This document shows positions 9,151-18,743 of a stretch of DNA of 64,000 bases, one piece after another (the first letter of the stretch is position 1; each line of letters starts with the position of its first letter). The translations under genes were made by a program, and so were the position numbers. Under the pieces are notes generated by a model. It searched no databases, was not told the DNA's origin, and saw only the letters and a program-made list of their open reading frames with translations. This DNA is from Pelolinea sp. (GTDB lineage Bacteria; Chloroflexota; Anaerolineae; Anaerolineales; Anaerolineaceae): contig JAUYCC010000053.1 of the NCBI GenBank assembly GCA_030692365.1, positions 122,521-186,520 on the forward strand, given 5' to 3'.

Positions 9151-10839
9151 ATGTCAAAAACCGAAGTTCCGCCTGCGGAGACTGCCAAGATTATTATGGA
9201 ACCAGTCTATTCTATCGATGGCAGCGACCTGAAGAAGTTGTTTTATGCCTCGCTGGTATGGCTAAAAAATCATCAACCTTTAATTAATTCCCTGAATGTT
9301 TTTCCTGTTCCTGATGGTGATACCGGAACTAATATGTTCCTCACCATGCAGTCAGCTTACAACGAAATTGCAGCAAGCAAAGAAAAGAACCTGGGCAAGG
9401 TGATCCACCTTATCGCACAAGGCGCATTGATGGGAGCCAGGGGAAACTCAGGTGTCATTCTTTCGCAATTGCTGCGAGGCTTTGCTAGAGCCTTGGATGA
9501 ATCCAAGTCCATGAATGCTGATCTTTTGGTGAAAGCTTTTGCTGAAAGCCGTAATACTGCTTACAAAGGCGTTGTCCGGCCGGTAGAAGGAACAATTCTG
9601 ACCGTTTCCAAGGATGTCGCTAAAGCTGCTGAGGATGCGTTGACCAAAGGGAATGACTTGGTCCAAATCCTGGAAGAGGTACTGGCAGTCGCGGACGCTT
9701 CAGTAAAGAACACTCCGAATCTCCTCCCAATCCTGAAACAAGCTGGGGTTGTAGATGCGGGCGGAAAGGGTTTTTTCATTATTCTCGAAGGTATGCTCCG
9801 GCACGCTACCGGTAAACCGGTTGATATGGAAGCGTCTGAAATTAACGCGATGACAGTCAATCTTGAATCTATAAAATTCAATGAACTGCATGGGGAAATT
9901 GAAGACGGACAGGATTTTGAGATTGTTGTGGATTTCAAGCCCCAAGGCGAATTGAACCTACAAAAGTTTTATGAGGAATTATCACAGGTAGGTACCTCAA
10001 TTCAAGTTGGTGAAGGTGATGACCTTTACCGCATGCATATCCACGTGCCTACCGAAAACAAGTATGAGCCCATTGAATTAGTCAACAAGTACGGCAGCGT
10101 CCAGAAGGTATATATCGAAAATCTTTTAGAGCAAATGGGTCAGGAAACAAAAGAAGAGGATTTTTCGAACCCGGTTGAGGAAGGCCAAATCGCGGTTATT
10201 GCAATTTCACCCGGAAAAGGTATCTCTAAAATCTTCAAGAGCCTGGGTGTTTCCAGAGTAGTCAGCGGCGGACAAACGATGAATCCAAGCACCAATGATA
10301 TTTTGCAAGCATTTAAAGATTTGCCAACTGACCACGTCATTATTCTTCCAAACAATAAAAACATCATACTAGCCGCTGAAACAGCCAAAAAAATCTCGGA
10401 CAAGCAAGTTACCGTTATCCCTACTAAAAATATCCCTCAAGGATTGGTGGCCTGTTTGAGATTAAATCCCAGCGGTGATTACGAAGAAATAGTCGATGAA
10501 ATGTCCGAGTCGCTTTCTGAAGTTGAAGCTGGCGAAATTACTACAGCTACCCGCTCTATTGAAATCAACGGTTTAAAGGTTAAGGAAGGTGAAGTAATCG
10601 CTCTGCTCAACGGCCAACTGATTGATTCCTCTAACTCTGTGTTGAAAGCCTGCGCGAATCTTCTTAAGAAAGCGAAGACAGAAAACCGCGAACACATTAC
10701 CATTTTTTATGGAGAAAACACAACCAAGGAAATGGTTGATCAGGTGGTTGAGTATATCAATCAGGAATATCCTGACCATGAGATTGAAATTCACGAAGGC
10801 GGTCAACCTCACTATCAATTCATTTTATCGATTGAATAG
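9151..10839 (+). CDS. fakA: DhaL-type fatty acid kinase FakA (YloV family)
   Basis: 562 residues. The N-terminal DhaL/Dak2 nucleotide-binding domain spans about 25-215, with the signature 'NVFPVPDGDTGTNMFLT' whose Asp residues bind Mg-ATP, and 'GARGNSGVILSQ'. A middle domain follows, then a DegV-like C-terminal region from about 345. FakA phosphorylates fatty acids carried by a FakB (DegV) protein. No fakB is in the window. It follows the Asp23-like gene by 39 bases with an AAGGAA ribosome site. The pairing with recG and rpmB is a conserved order in Gram-positive-type bacteria. Confidence 0.91.
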   Translation: MSKTEVPPAETAKIIMEPVYSIDGSDLKKLFYASLVWLKNHQPLINSLNVFPVPDGDTGTNMFLTMQSAYNEIAASKEKNLGKVIHLIAQGALMGARGNSGVILSQLLRGFARALDESKSMNADLLVKAFAESRNTAYKGVVRPVEGTILTVSKDVAKAAEDALTKGNDLVQILEEVLAVADASVKNTPNLLPILKQAGVVDAGGKGFFIILEGMLRHATGKPVDMEASEINAMTVNLESIKFNELHGEIEDGQDFEIVVDFKPQGELNLQKFYEELSQVGTSIQVGEGDDLYRMHIHVPTENKYEPIELVNKYGSVQKVYIENLLEQMGQETKEEDFSNPVEEGQIAVIAISPGKGISKIFKSLGVSRVVSGGQTMNPSTNDILQAFKDLPTDHVIILPNNKNIILAAETAKKISDKQVTVIPTKNIPQGLVACLRLNPSGDYEEIVDEMSESLSEVEAGEITTATRSIEINGLKVKEGEVIALLNGQLIDSSNSVLKACANLLKKAKTENREHITIFYGENTTKEMVDQVVEYINQEYPDHEIEIHEGGQPHYQFILSIE

Positions 10840-10878
10840 TCAATTCCAGCTCATTTTCCGATAGAGTAAAATTGCCGC

Positions 10879-13278
10879 ATGGCTGGCGATATTGACATTT
10901 TAATAAATGTCCTCGAATTTGAAAAAAAGAAAAATTTCGACAATACGGCAGTTGCGGGAGGTTTAAAGAACTTTAGAACTTTCCTTGACAGAATCAAATA
11001 CAATTCCGCAATCTCTTCTGACGTGGTTAGAACGATGTCAGAAGTTTTTGTTTTATATGATGGATTAAGCCTTAAAGAGCGTAAACAGGCTATTAGTGAT
11101 TTATTGAATTTGATTTCCCCTCAATCAGATAAAATCACATCCCTCAATAAAGAGATTACTCATATTAAGGGTTTTGAAAATAAAATCCTTGATCAAACTT
11201 CCCAAATTACCCAGGATAAAGCACTTTATGCTGATATTCAATCCATTACCGGTATCGGACAAAAGAATTCCAAGCTCTTTTATAAACTGGGTATAAATAC
11301 TGTTTATAACCTGCTCCGTTATTATCCCCGCCGGTATCAGGACTTTAGCCAGCTAAAACCGATTACTAAGCTAAATTTCGGCGATGAATTGACAGTCATA
11401 GGCACTATTTCACGGGATCTCAATACCCGCACATCAAAAAGGGGGAGGCTAAAGATTACAGAAACCGCTATCACCGATAGCACTGGTTCACTCAGGATTA
11501 TCTGGTTCAATAAGCCGTTTCTTTCCAAACAGCTCTACCGTGGTGTATCGATTGTTGTATCAGGAAAAATTGACGTCTACCTTGGAAGATTGGTGATGAA
11601 TAATCCAGAATGGGAGCTATTGGACAAAGAGCAGTTGCATACCAACCGGATTGTGCCCATTTACCCGCTAACAGCTGGAATCACTCAAAGGCAAATCAGA
11701 AAAATCATTAATCACAATCTGGCTTTTTGGAGTAAGCGGGTAAAGGAGTATTTGCCGACTGAACTTATTGCTGATGAAGGCTTATCTTTTATCTCCGAAG
11801 CCATTACCCAGATCCATTTCCCGGAAAACGAAGAAAAGCTTTCGCATGCTAAAAAAAGATTCGCTTTTGAAGAAATTTTCTTTCTTCAATTGGGTGTGAT
11901 CGTCCAGAAACGGGATTGGATTAAGGCATCTGCAGAAATATATCAACTTTCTGATGATGATAAGAGAAAAATCATCTCTTCTCTACCCTACCAGCTTACC
12001 ACCGCGCAAAATAAAGCGATCTCAGACCTCACGGAAGACCTCGAATCAGGCAAACCTATGAATCGCCTTTTACAGGGGGATGTTGGTTCGGGCAAAACGG
12101 TTGTGGCCAGGTTTGCGATTGAGGCTATTATTCAAAGTGGCGCTCAGGCAGCTGTGTTAGCACCCACATCAATCCTGGCGGAACAACACACTAAGACTCT
12201 TTCAACGATGTTGTTGGCATCAGAATCTGTAGAACCGGATGAAATCGCGCTCTTGATTGGCTCTACTCCCCAAAAAGAACGAAAAGATATTCTCAAAGGG
12301 CTTTCTTCGGGAAAAATAAAGGTTATTATCGGAACACATGCCTTGCTGGAGGATCCAGTAATTTTTAACAACCTTCAATTAGCGGTTATTGATGAACAGC
12401 ACCGTTTTGGTGTCGAGCAGCGTAATCTTCTCAAGAAAAAAGGTCATTCACCTCACCTTTTGGTGATGACAGCCACACCCATCCCCCGTTCTCTGGCACT
12501 TACTATTTATGGCGACCTGGATGTGAGCGTTATTGATGAAATGCCTGCCGGCCGTCAGCCTGTTGAGACCTGTCTTCTTCAGCCAGGCGATAGAGAGTCA
12601 GCCTATAAACTCATTCGGTCTCAAATTTTTAATGGTTTTCAGGCATTCATTGTTTACCCGATGATTGAGGGTGAGGATGAAGAGGATTACACCGCTGCGG
12701 TTAACGAGCATGAAAGGATTTCAAAGAAAGTTTTTCCTGACCTGAAGGTATGTTTAATGCACGGCAAACTGAAACCAGCTGAAAAAGACAAAGTCATGCA
12801 CGCGTTTCGAAACTGCGAATTTGATATTATGGTTTCCACGACCGTTATTGAGGTTGGTTTGGATATTCCAAATGCCACCATTGTTTTAATTGAAGGTGCC
12901 AACCATTTCGGCCTTGCCCAGCTTCACCAAATACGGGGAAGGGTTGGCAGAAATTCGGATAAATCTTATTGTTTACTTATTCCGGAAGATGAAAGCGGAA
13001 TGGATAATGAAAGATTACAAGCCTTGGTTAAATCGAATGACGGATTTGAATTGGCTGATTTCGACCTGAAACAAAGAGGGCCAGGGGAATTTTTAGGCAG
13101 CAGGCAATCTGGTTTTATTACCTTGAGGTTTGCTAATATCACTGACCTGCCAATGATAGAACGCTGCAGAAACCAGGCGCAAAAGATTTTAACTAACGAT
13201 CCTGAACTTGTGAGTCCAGAGTACCAACTTCTTTACCAGGAATTACGCCTTCACTGGCCCCAAATTAAAATCAATTAG
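10879..13278 (+). CDS. recG: ATP-dependent DNA helicase RecG
   Basis: 799 residues. It has an N-terminal extension of about 100 residues, a wedge/OB domain ('DELTVIGTISRD', 'LRIIWFNKPFLSKQL'), and two RecA-like helicase domains with Walker A GDVGSGKTV, motif II DEQHRFGVEQ, motif III TATPIPRSLALT and motif VI QIRGRVGR. RecG reverses stalled replication forks and processes recombination intermediates. The ATG at 10879 has no Shine-Dalgarno site. A TAAAAT hexamer ends about six bases before it, so the message may be leaderless. The extension is longer than in E. coli RecG. Confidence 0.96.
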   Translation: MAGDIDILINVLEFEKKKNFDNTAVAGGLKNFRTFLDRIKYNSAISSDVVRTMSEVFVLYDGLSLKERKQAISDLLNLISPQSDKITSLNKEITHIKGFENKILDQTSQITQDKALYADIQSITGIGQKNSKLFYKLGINTVYNLLRYYPRRYQDFSQLKPITKLNFGDELTVIGTISRDLNTRTSKRGRLKITETAITDSTGSLRIIWFNKPFLSKQLYRGVSIVVSGKIDVYLGRLVMNNPEWELLDKEQLHTNRIVPIYPLTAGITQRQIRKIINHNLAFWSKRVKEYLPTELIADEGLSFISEAITQIHFPENEEKLSHAKKRFAFEEIFFLQLGVIVQKRDWIKASAEIYQLSDDDKRKIISSLPYQLTTAQNKAISDLTEDLESGKPMNRLLQGDVGSGKTVVARFAIEAIIQSGAQAAVLAPTSILAEQHTKTLSTMLLASESVEPDEIALLIGSTPQKERKDILKGLSSGKIKVIIGTHALLEDPVIFNNLQLAVIDEQHRFGVEQRNLLKKKGHSPHLLVMTATPIPRSLALTIYGDLDVSVIDEMPAGRQPVETCLLQPGDRESAYKLIRSQIFNGFQAFIVYPMIEGEDEEDYTAAVNEHERISKKVFPDLKVCLMHGKLKPAEKDKVMHAFRNCEFDIMVSTTVIEVGLDIPNATIVLIEGANHFGLAQLHQIRGRVGRNSDKSYCLLIPEDESGMDNERLQALVKSNDGFELADFDLKQRGPGEFLGSRQSGFITLRFANITDLPMIERCRNQAQKILTNDPELVSPEYQLLYQELRLHWPQIKIN

Positions 13279-13299
13279 AATAAGGAAAAGGATAAAAAT

Positions 13300-13824
13300 A
13301 TGGTTCGAGCAATTTTTCCAGGAACATTTGACCCCATCCATTACGGGCATATTGATATCGCCAAAAGAGCAACAGAGATATTTGATGAATTAATTGTTGC
13401 GGTATATGATCGGCCTTTGAAAAAATTGCTTTTTTCACCTGAAGTAAGAATTTCACTGACCAAAGAAGCGTTCGCAGGAGAACCAAAGATAAAGGTGATG
13501 GGATATAACACCCTCACGGTTGAGTTCTGCAAAGAGATGGACGCCAAAGTAATCGTCCGAGGGCTGCGTGTATTTTCAGATTTTGAGCATGAATTTCGCA
13601 TGGCTTTAGCCAACCGCCGGCTGGCAAAGGAAATTGAGGTTGTTGCTTTGATAACCAGCGAAGAACACACATTTTTATCTTCAACCACTGTTAGGGAGAT
13701 CGCTGCATTACAAGGGAATGTCTCCACCATGGTCCCGCCGCACGTCGAAAAAGTTTTAAAAGTTCAAATGGAAAAAATTGGTGACCAAAACCGTATGGAC
13801 CAATATACATCACTCAGGGATTAA
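13300..13824 (+). CDS. coaD: Phosphopantetheine adenylyltransferase
   Basis: 174 residues. The nucleotidyltransferase motif HxGH is His14-Tyr-Gly-His17 in TFDPIHYGH, the pantetheine-site region is 'VIVRGLRVFSDFEHEF', and the ISSTxVR-type motif appears as FLSSTTVREI. It makes dephospho-CoA from 4'-phosphopantetheine and ATP, the fourth step of CoA synthesis. It lies 21 bases after recG with a GGA-rich ribosome site, so the two are probably co-transcribed. The C-terminal tail is about 10 residues longer than in E. coli CoaD. Confidence 0.96.
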   Translation: MVRAIFPGTFDPIHYGHIDIAKRATEIFDELIVAVYDRPLKKLLFSPEVRISLTKEAFAGEPKIKVMGYNTLTVEFCKEMDAKVIVRGLRVFSDFEHEFRMALANRRLAKEIEVVALITSEEHTFLSSTTVREIAALQGNVSTMVPPHVEKVLKVQMEKIGDQNRMDQYTSLRD

Positions 13825-13855
13825 TTAATTGTAAAATAGACTTGAGGGACACACT

Positions 13856-14371
13856 ATGGATATTTTGCATTTGGTTGACCGGCTGGAAGAATTATTTAAT
13901 GAGAGCAAATCTCTTCCATTAACCCACAAGGTTATCGTAGATGAGGAAAGAATGCTTGAATTAATAGATCAAATGCGACTGGCAATTCCTGAGGAGATAA
14001 AAAGTTCCCAGCAGATCATTAACCAGAAAGAAAGAATTATCGCCCAAGCCAATGAAGAAGCGCGCAGGACTATTGAACTGGCGAAGGAACAAAGCGCCAA
14101 GTTGGTTGAAAAAGACGCGATTGTTCAAAAAGCTGAGGTCATGGCTGAGAACATTATCCAAAGAGCCCGCCAGGAGACTAAATTGATCAGCAAAGAAGCC
14201 GATGATTATGCGATCAACTCCCTTGTACACCTTGAAACAGAACTCGGGAAAATTCTGGTACAGGTAAGAAACGGCTTAACCGCCTTAAAGAATGACGATG
14301 CTATCAAAGAGCAATCAAACCCTCAACCGGTTTCCCAAAGACCGGTTAATCATACAGAGCAACCCGAATAA
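13856..14371 (+). CDS. Conserved coiled-coil protein of unknown function
   Basis: 171 residues. A short N-terminal region (MDILHLVDRLEELFNESK...) is followed by a long charged helix at about 45-135 ('INQKERIIAQANEEARRT'), resembling the stalk of ATP synthase subunit b or a DivIVA-like coiled coil. The tail is Gln/Pro-rich and probably disordered. There is no signal peptide or membrane helix. Its place directly after coaD suggests a common operon. The last 26 bases overlap the convergent second lon gene. Function cannot be assigned; a structural or scaffolding role is a guess from the coiled coil. Confidence 0.8.
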   Translation: MDILHLVDRLEELFNESKSLPLTHKVIVDEERMLELIDQMRLAIPEEIKSSQQIINQKERIIAQANEEARRTIELAKEQSAKLVEKDAIVQKAEVMAENIIQRARQETKLISKEADDYAINSLVHLETELGKILVQVRNGLTALKNDDAIKEQSNPQPVSQRPVNHTEQPE

Positions 14372-16748
14372 TTTCATCCATTTTATCAGCGAAGGTGATT
14401 TTCAATTCATCCTTGACTTTCCTGGGGATATCCACAAGGTCTTTCTTGTTTTTCCTCGGGATGATAAGTTGTTTAAGCCCTGCCCGGTGCGCTGCGTAGA
14501 TCTTCTCTCTTAATCCGCCAACTGGTAGTACTTTCCCTCGCAGGGTTATCTCACCGGTCATGCCAATATCCAAATGAACCTTTCTTTTGGTTAATGCTGA
14601 AAGCATCGCAGTGCAAATGGTTACTCCTGCGCTTGGACCGTCTTTTTCGATAGCGCCTTCTGGTATATGCAGGTGAATGTCAATCTTCTCATAGTTTTCT
14701 ATTTCAATGCCAAAATCATCAGAAACAGATTTAATATAAGATAAGGCTGCCTGGGCTGATTCCTGCATTACATCTCCGATCTTGCCGGTTATTTGCAGGA
14801 TCCCCTTCCCATCCATGACCAAGACTTCCACTGGCATGATCTCACCGCCGTTTTCTGTCCATGCGACAGCCGTACTGACACCCACATCATCCCGGCTTTC
14901 AACCTGGAACGCCAGAAATTGGGAAGGACCTAAATATTTTTCAATATCTTTCTCGAAAATAGTCTTGGGAAAAGGTTTCCCTTGCGATTTCAATTTCGCA
15001 ATCTTGCGGCAGATTTTTCCTATCTCCCTATCCAGATTTCTGACGCCTGCTTCGTAGGTATATTCCCTGATTATTATTCTTATCGCCTTATCGTCAAATT
15101 TGATTTCTGAGCCATTAAGACCGTTCTCCGCAACTTGTTTTGGAATAAGAAATTCTTTGCCGATCTCAAGTTTTTCTTCTTCAATATATCCCGGGAATTC
15201 TGTAACTTCCATCCGGTCAACCAGAGCGGATGGAATATTATCTATCGAGTTTGCGGTAGTGATGAACATTACTCGTGAAAGATCGTATGCGACTTCAAGG
15301 AAATGGTCAGAAAAGGCGCAATTTTGCTCCTGGTCTAGTACTTCCATCAATGCTGATGAAGGATCTCCTCTGAAATCGTTACCTAATTTATCAATTTCAT
15401 CCAGCATAAAAAGCGGGTTTACTACCTCGGCTTTTTTCATTGTCTGGATGATCCGCCCTGGCATGGCGCCAATATATGTACGGCGGTGTCCGCGAATTTC
15501 TGCTTCGTCTCTAATACCACCCAACGATATGCGCACAAATTTCCTTCCCAATGCTTCAGCGATTGACTTCCCTAAAGATGTTTTCCCTGTCCCGGGAGGG
15601 CCCAGGAAGCATAAAACCGGCTGTCTTGCATCTGCTCCCTTAAGATTCTTAACTGCCAGATATTCAAGAATTCTCTCTTTGGCTCTTTTTAATCCATAAT
15701 GATTTTTCTTTAGTATCTTTTCCGCGTGACTTACAGATAAATTATCTTTTGTCGCATTTTGCCAGGGAAGGGTAAGCAGCCAATCAATGTAATTACGAAT
15801 AATCCCTGTTTCGGGCGCGAGGGCAGGATTTATTGCTAGTTTATTGATTTCATTTTTTACAGCGGCTTTAACATAATCCGGTGCGAAAATTTCTCCCAGC
15901 TTTTTTTTGTATTCATTTATTTCCTGCTCCCATAAATCGCCCTCACCAAGTTCGATCTGAATAGCCCTTACCTGTTCGCGAAGATAGACTTCCCGCTGGC
16001 TTTTGTCCACTTCCCGTTGTACCCTGGTTTGGATTTCATCTTCCAAAGCCAAAACGTCTAATTCCTGAGCCAGAAGATGATTGACGTAAATGAGCCTTTC
16101 TGCAGGATCAACATATGAAATTATTTTCTTTCGTTGTTCTTTATCAGGTGATATTGCTGTCGCGACCATATCCGCGAGTTTGCCCGGTTCCGTTATATTC
16201 AACGCAAACAGATGCGCTTCATCGGGTATGGAACGGTCTAATAGAACCACCTGTTCGAAAAGCGTCTTGGTTGATTTGATCAATGCCCTGATTTCATTGG
16301 TATGGGCAGCAAGGGATTTTTTAATAATGGCAGCTTCAGCAATGATAAAAGGTTCCGTTTTAATAATTCTACGAATCTGTAAACGCCTGCGACCCTGCAA
16401 TAGCGCAGAATAATTTCCATCCGGAAGGTTGATCAGCTTGCCAACTGCGAGCTCAATCCCAATTTTTAGAAACTGGCTGTCCTTACCGGAATCCGGGATT
16501 ACTCCTATCACTGTCTCGTTACTTTTTTGAGTCGCTAGAATGGCTTCCAGATTCTTGCCTGGTGGAATAAAGAGCGGGGTAACCATATGCGGAAGGACAA
16601 TGGCATTTTCAAGGACAATCGCATTTCGTTTAAAAATACCAGATTCATCCCCTTTGGCGTTTTTAATTGTATCCAGTTCTTCAGTCCGTTGAAATAAAGC
16701 AGCGCTGAAATCATCCTGGCCTAGCTGATGGTTATTTTTCGAATTCAT
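14346..16748 (-). CDS. lon: ATP-dependent Lon protease (second copy)
   Basis: 800 residues. It has a LON N-terminal domain (about 40-235), a coiled-coil linker, an AAA+ domain with GPPGTGKTS and [11 protein letters not shown], and a protease domain with catalytic Ser in DGPSAGVTI and Lys in GGLREKIYAAHRAG. All catalytic residues are intact. It lacks the long leader of the first copy and differs throughout (for example 'FLAFQVESRDDVGVSTAVAW' before the protease domain), so it is a diverged paralogue and not a recent duplicate. It starts three bases after the folC stop and is probably co-transcribed with it. Its 3' end overlaps the coiled-coil gene. Confidence 0.96.
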   Translation of the reverse strand: MNSKNNHQLGQDDFSAALFQRTEELDTIKNAKGDESGIFKRNAIVLENAIVLPHMVTPLFIPPGKNLEAILATQKSNETVIGVIPDSGKDSQFLKIGIELAVGKLINLPDGNYSALLQGRRRLQIRRIIKTEPFIIAEAAIIKKSLAAHTNEIRALIKSTKTLFEQVVLLDRSIPDEAHLFALNITEPGKLADMVATAISPDKEQRKKIISYVDPAERLIYVNHLLAQELDVLALEDEIQTRVQREVDKSQREVYLREQVRAIQIELGEGDLWEQEINEYKKKLGEIFAPDYVKAAVKNEINKLAINPALAPETGIIRNYIDWLLTLPWQNATKDNLSVSHAEKILKKNHYGLKRAKERILEYLAVKNLKGADARQPVLCFLGPPGTGKTSLGKSIAEALGRKFVRISLGGIRDEAEIRGHRRTYIGAMPGRIIQTMKKAEVVNPLFMLDEIDKLGNDFRGDPSSALMEVLDQEQNCAFSDHFLEVAYDLSRVMFITTANSIDNIPSALVDRMEVTEFPGYIEEEKLEIGKEFLIPKQVAENGLNGSEIKFDDKAIRIIIREYTYEAGVRNLDREIGKICRKIAKLKSQGKPFPKTIFEKDIEKYLGPSQFLAFQVESRDDVGVSTAVAWTENGGEIMPVEVLVMDGKGILQITGKIGDVMQESAQAALSYIKSVSDDFGIEIENYEKIDIHLHIPEGAIEKDGPSAGVTICTAMLSALTKRKVHLDIGMTGEITLRGKVLPVGGLREKIYAAHRAGLKQLIIPRKNKKDLVDIPRKVKDELKITFADKMDEIIRVALYD

Positions 16749-16751
16749 TGC

Positions 16752-18059
16752 TTATCCTTTGAAATTTTCTTTTACCGCTCCCGCAATAAATATACTCCCT
16801 GTCGCCACAATCGCGGTTGATTCATCAGACCGGACCAAAGCCTCACCAATGGCGTTCTTAATTTCTTCCTCCAAAGCCGATGGAATTCTTAAGCCTTCTG
16901 CGATATCCTTGATTTTATATAATTCCAAAGCTCTTGGATGTTGTGATTTGGTAATTATTAACGTTTTTATAAGGGGTTGAATAATCTTCAACATTGATGC
17001 GACTGCTTTATCTTCAGACACGCCGAAAATGAGGATTATTTGTTTTTCAGGCAAATATTTCTGAATTGTCTTTATTAATTTTCTGAATGAATCAAGGTTA
17101 TGCGCACCGTCAATGATTACTACGGGCTTCTTATTAATAACTTCAAATCTTCCCGGCCAGCGCATATATTGAAAGCCTGAAATAATTGCATCGGAACTTA
17201 TTTCATTACCTCTCTTTTTCAATTCCTCGATACAAGCAAATGCGGTAACAGCATTATCAATTTGGTGGTCACCCAATAGAGGAATAAAAACTTCAATCAG
17301 TTTTTTCCCATTTTTTTGTATTTCAAACCTTTGCCCATCAAGAGAGTATGTACCAGATTTGGTTCTATAAACGCCTGGCGCATAGACCACTCCGGCATTT
17401 CTTTCACCTGCAATTTTAATAATCTCCTCCAAAGGAGATGTTTTTTGTTTAGATACAATAACTGGGATACCATTCTTAATAATTCCGGCTTTTTCAAAAG
17501 CAATTTTCTTTAATGATTTCCCCAGAACTTTTGTATGGTCATGTGAGATTGACGTAATAACAGATACTTCTGGCTGTACGACATTCGTAGCGTCAAATCT
17601 TCCTCCCATCCCCACTTCGATTACCGCAAAATCTACATGTTTGTCCGCGAAATACTTGAAAGCCAACCCTGTAATGATTTCAAATGTAGTAAGTTCCGGT
17701 ACTTTTTTAATAATTGGATCTAAAAGGTTTATATATTCCACAATTTCTTGATGTGAAATCTGGTCCTCGCTAATGCGGATACGTTCCGTAAAATCAATCA
17801 TATGGGGGGATGAATAAAACCCGGTTCTAAAACCATTTTTAATCAGAATACTGGCAAGCATGGCGCAGGTTGAACCTTTTCCCTTGGTTCCTGCCACATG
17901 GATTACTTTATAGCTTTTATGTGGGTTGCCTAATAACTCAAGAAAATCTTCCATCCTTTTCAGGTTGAATTTCTCGGGAGAATAGCGCAAATTCCTTGTC
18001 AGGCTGTAATCAACAAAAGAATAGATATAATCTAATGCTTGCGAGTAAGTTTTAACCAA
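16752..18059 (-). CDS. folC: Folylpolyglutamate synthase / dihydrofolate synthase
   Basis: 435 residues, Mur-ligase fold. The P-loop is 'VIHVAGTKGKGSTCAMLASIL', followed by 'FYSSPHMIDFTERIRI', the family motif 'FAVIEVGMGGRFDATNVV', and 'SITSISHDHTKVLG' with the metal-binding His. It adds glutamate to folates in the cytoplasm. The start is TTG at 18059 with GGAG ten bases upstream; no in-frame ATG fits the family N-terminus. It leads an apparent folC-lon operon and is divergent from the DUF503 gene. Confidence 0.94.
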   Translation of the reverse strand: MVKTYSQALDYIYSFVDYSLTRNLRYSPEKFNLKRMEDFLELLGNPHKSYKVIHVAGTKGKGSTCAMLASILIKNGFRTGFYSSPHMIDFTERIRISEDQISHQEIVEYINLLDPIIKKVPELTTFEIITGLAFKYFADKHVDFAVIEVGMGGRFDATNVVQPEVSVITSISHDHTKVLGKSLKKIAFEKAGIIKNGIPVIVSKQKTSPLEEIIKIAGERNAGVVYAPGVYRTKSGTYSLDGQRFEIQKNGKKLIEVFIPLLGDHQIDNAVTAFACIEELKKRGNEISSDAIISGFQYMRWPGRFEVINKKPVVIIDGAHNLDSFRKLIKTIQKYLPEKQIILIFGVSEDKAVASMLKIIQPLIKTLIITKSQHPRALELYKIKDIAEGLRIPSALEEEIKNAIGEALVRSDESTAIVATGSIFIAGAVKENFKG

Positions 18060-18110
18060 TGTGTGACTACTCCATCTAAATAATGTAGAATTTTACTCTA
18101 CGGGTACTTA

Positions 18111-18123
18111 GATACTAATAAAG
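18111..18123 (+). promoter_or_regulatory. Possible -10 box directly before DUF503 gene
   Basis: GATACT (18111-18116) ends seven bases before the ATG at 18124, with no Shine-Dalgarno sequence. This is the same arrangement as at the kinase and recG genes and would give a leaderless mRNA. No convincing -35 element is visible, so the call is tentative. Confidence 0.35.
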
Positions 18124-18408
18124 ATGGTTTATGCAGTATTGTTATTAGATTTGAAATTAACTGATTGTAGGTCATTGAAAGAGAAGCGCGGTATGCTTAA
18201 ACCTCTGCTTCATAAATTGCATATGGAATTTAATCTTTCAGCAGCAGAAGTAGATAAAAAAGACGTTTGGAATGAATCCATTATCGCGCGTGGATTAATC
18301 TCGAACGAAAAACGAGCTGTGGAGTCTTGTCTTGCCAGAATACCTAGTTTCTTAAGAAAATATTTTGGTGAAATTGAAATTCTTTCTTATTCCATTCAAT
18401 TTATCTGA
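18124..18408 (+). CDS. DUF503 family protein (YlxP-like)
   Basis: 94 residues, full length for the family. It carries the typical 'LLDLKLTDCRSLKEKRGMLK' and later 'NVSAAEVD'-like 'FNLSAAEVDKKDVWNES'. DUF503 proteins are small ferredoxin-fold proteins often encoded near infB/rbfA. The function is not established, though a role in ribosome or translation-related processes has been proposed from gene context. It is divergent from folC and followed 14 bases later by a broken SDR gene. Confidence 0.87.
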   Translation: MVYAVLLLDLKLTDCRSLKEKRGMLKPLLHKLHMEFNLSAAEVDKKDVWNESIIARGLISNEKRAVESCLARIPSFLRKYFGEIEILSYSIQFI

Positions 18409-18422
18409 TCTGGAGGTTAATT

Positions 18423-18732
18423 ATGGACCTTGGGCTTAAAGGTAAAAAAGCGGTTGTGGCAGCATCCAGCAAAGGGATAGGGTTTGTCATCGTTTGCACG
18501 CTGTTGAATGAAGGATCGTTTGTTCTTATGAATGGGCGCGATACCAAAACGCTTGAGAATTCACAAAACCTTCCAGGAAATTGCCAATGTAACCAAAGCC
18601 ATTCCTTTGGCAAGAATGGCTGATCCTGATGAAATAGGAAATGCGGCAGCGTTTTTGGTATCCCTCGCGGCTTCTTACATCACCGGCGTAATGTTAAGTG
18701 TTGACGGTGGGATTAATCAGGGGCTCTTTTAG
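18423..18732 (+). pseudogene. Internally deleted and frameshifted SDR (FabG-like) gene
   Basis: A GGAGG site precedes an ATG at 18423 that begins a short-chain dehydrogenase: 'LGLKGKKAVVAASSKGIG' is the nucleotide-binding start and '[12 protein letters not shown]' follows. After about 18560 the matching C-terminus continues in another frame: '[20 protein letters not shown]' and '[20 protein letters not shown]', ending at 18732. The middle of the protein, including the catalytic Ser-Tyr-Lys region (roughly 150 residues), is missing. The remnant is 310 bases, not a multiple of three. It cannot make an active SDR. The radical-SAM gene follows 11 bases later. Confidence 0.87.
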
Positions 18733-18743
18733 AGAGGACGTTT

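Noticed and set aside
15100..15699. 199-codon open frame on the plus strand opposite the second lon
   Set aside because: It is antisense to the conserved AAA+ region of Lon, has no ribosome site, and its translation resembles no protein I know.
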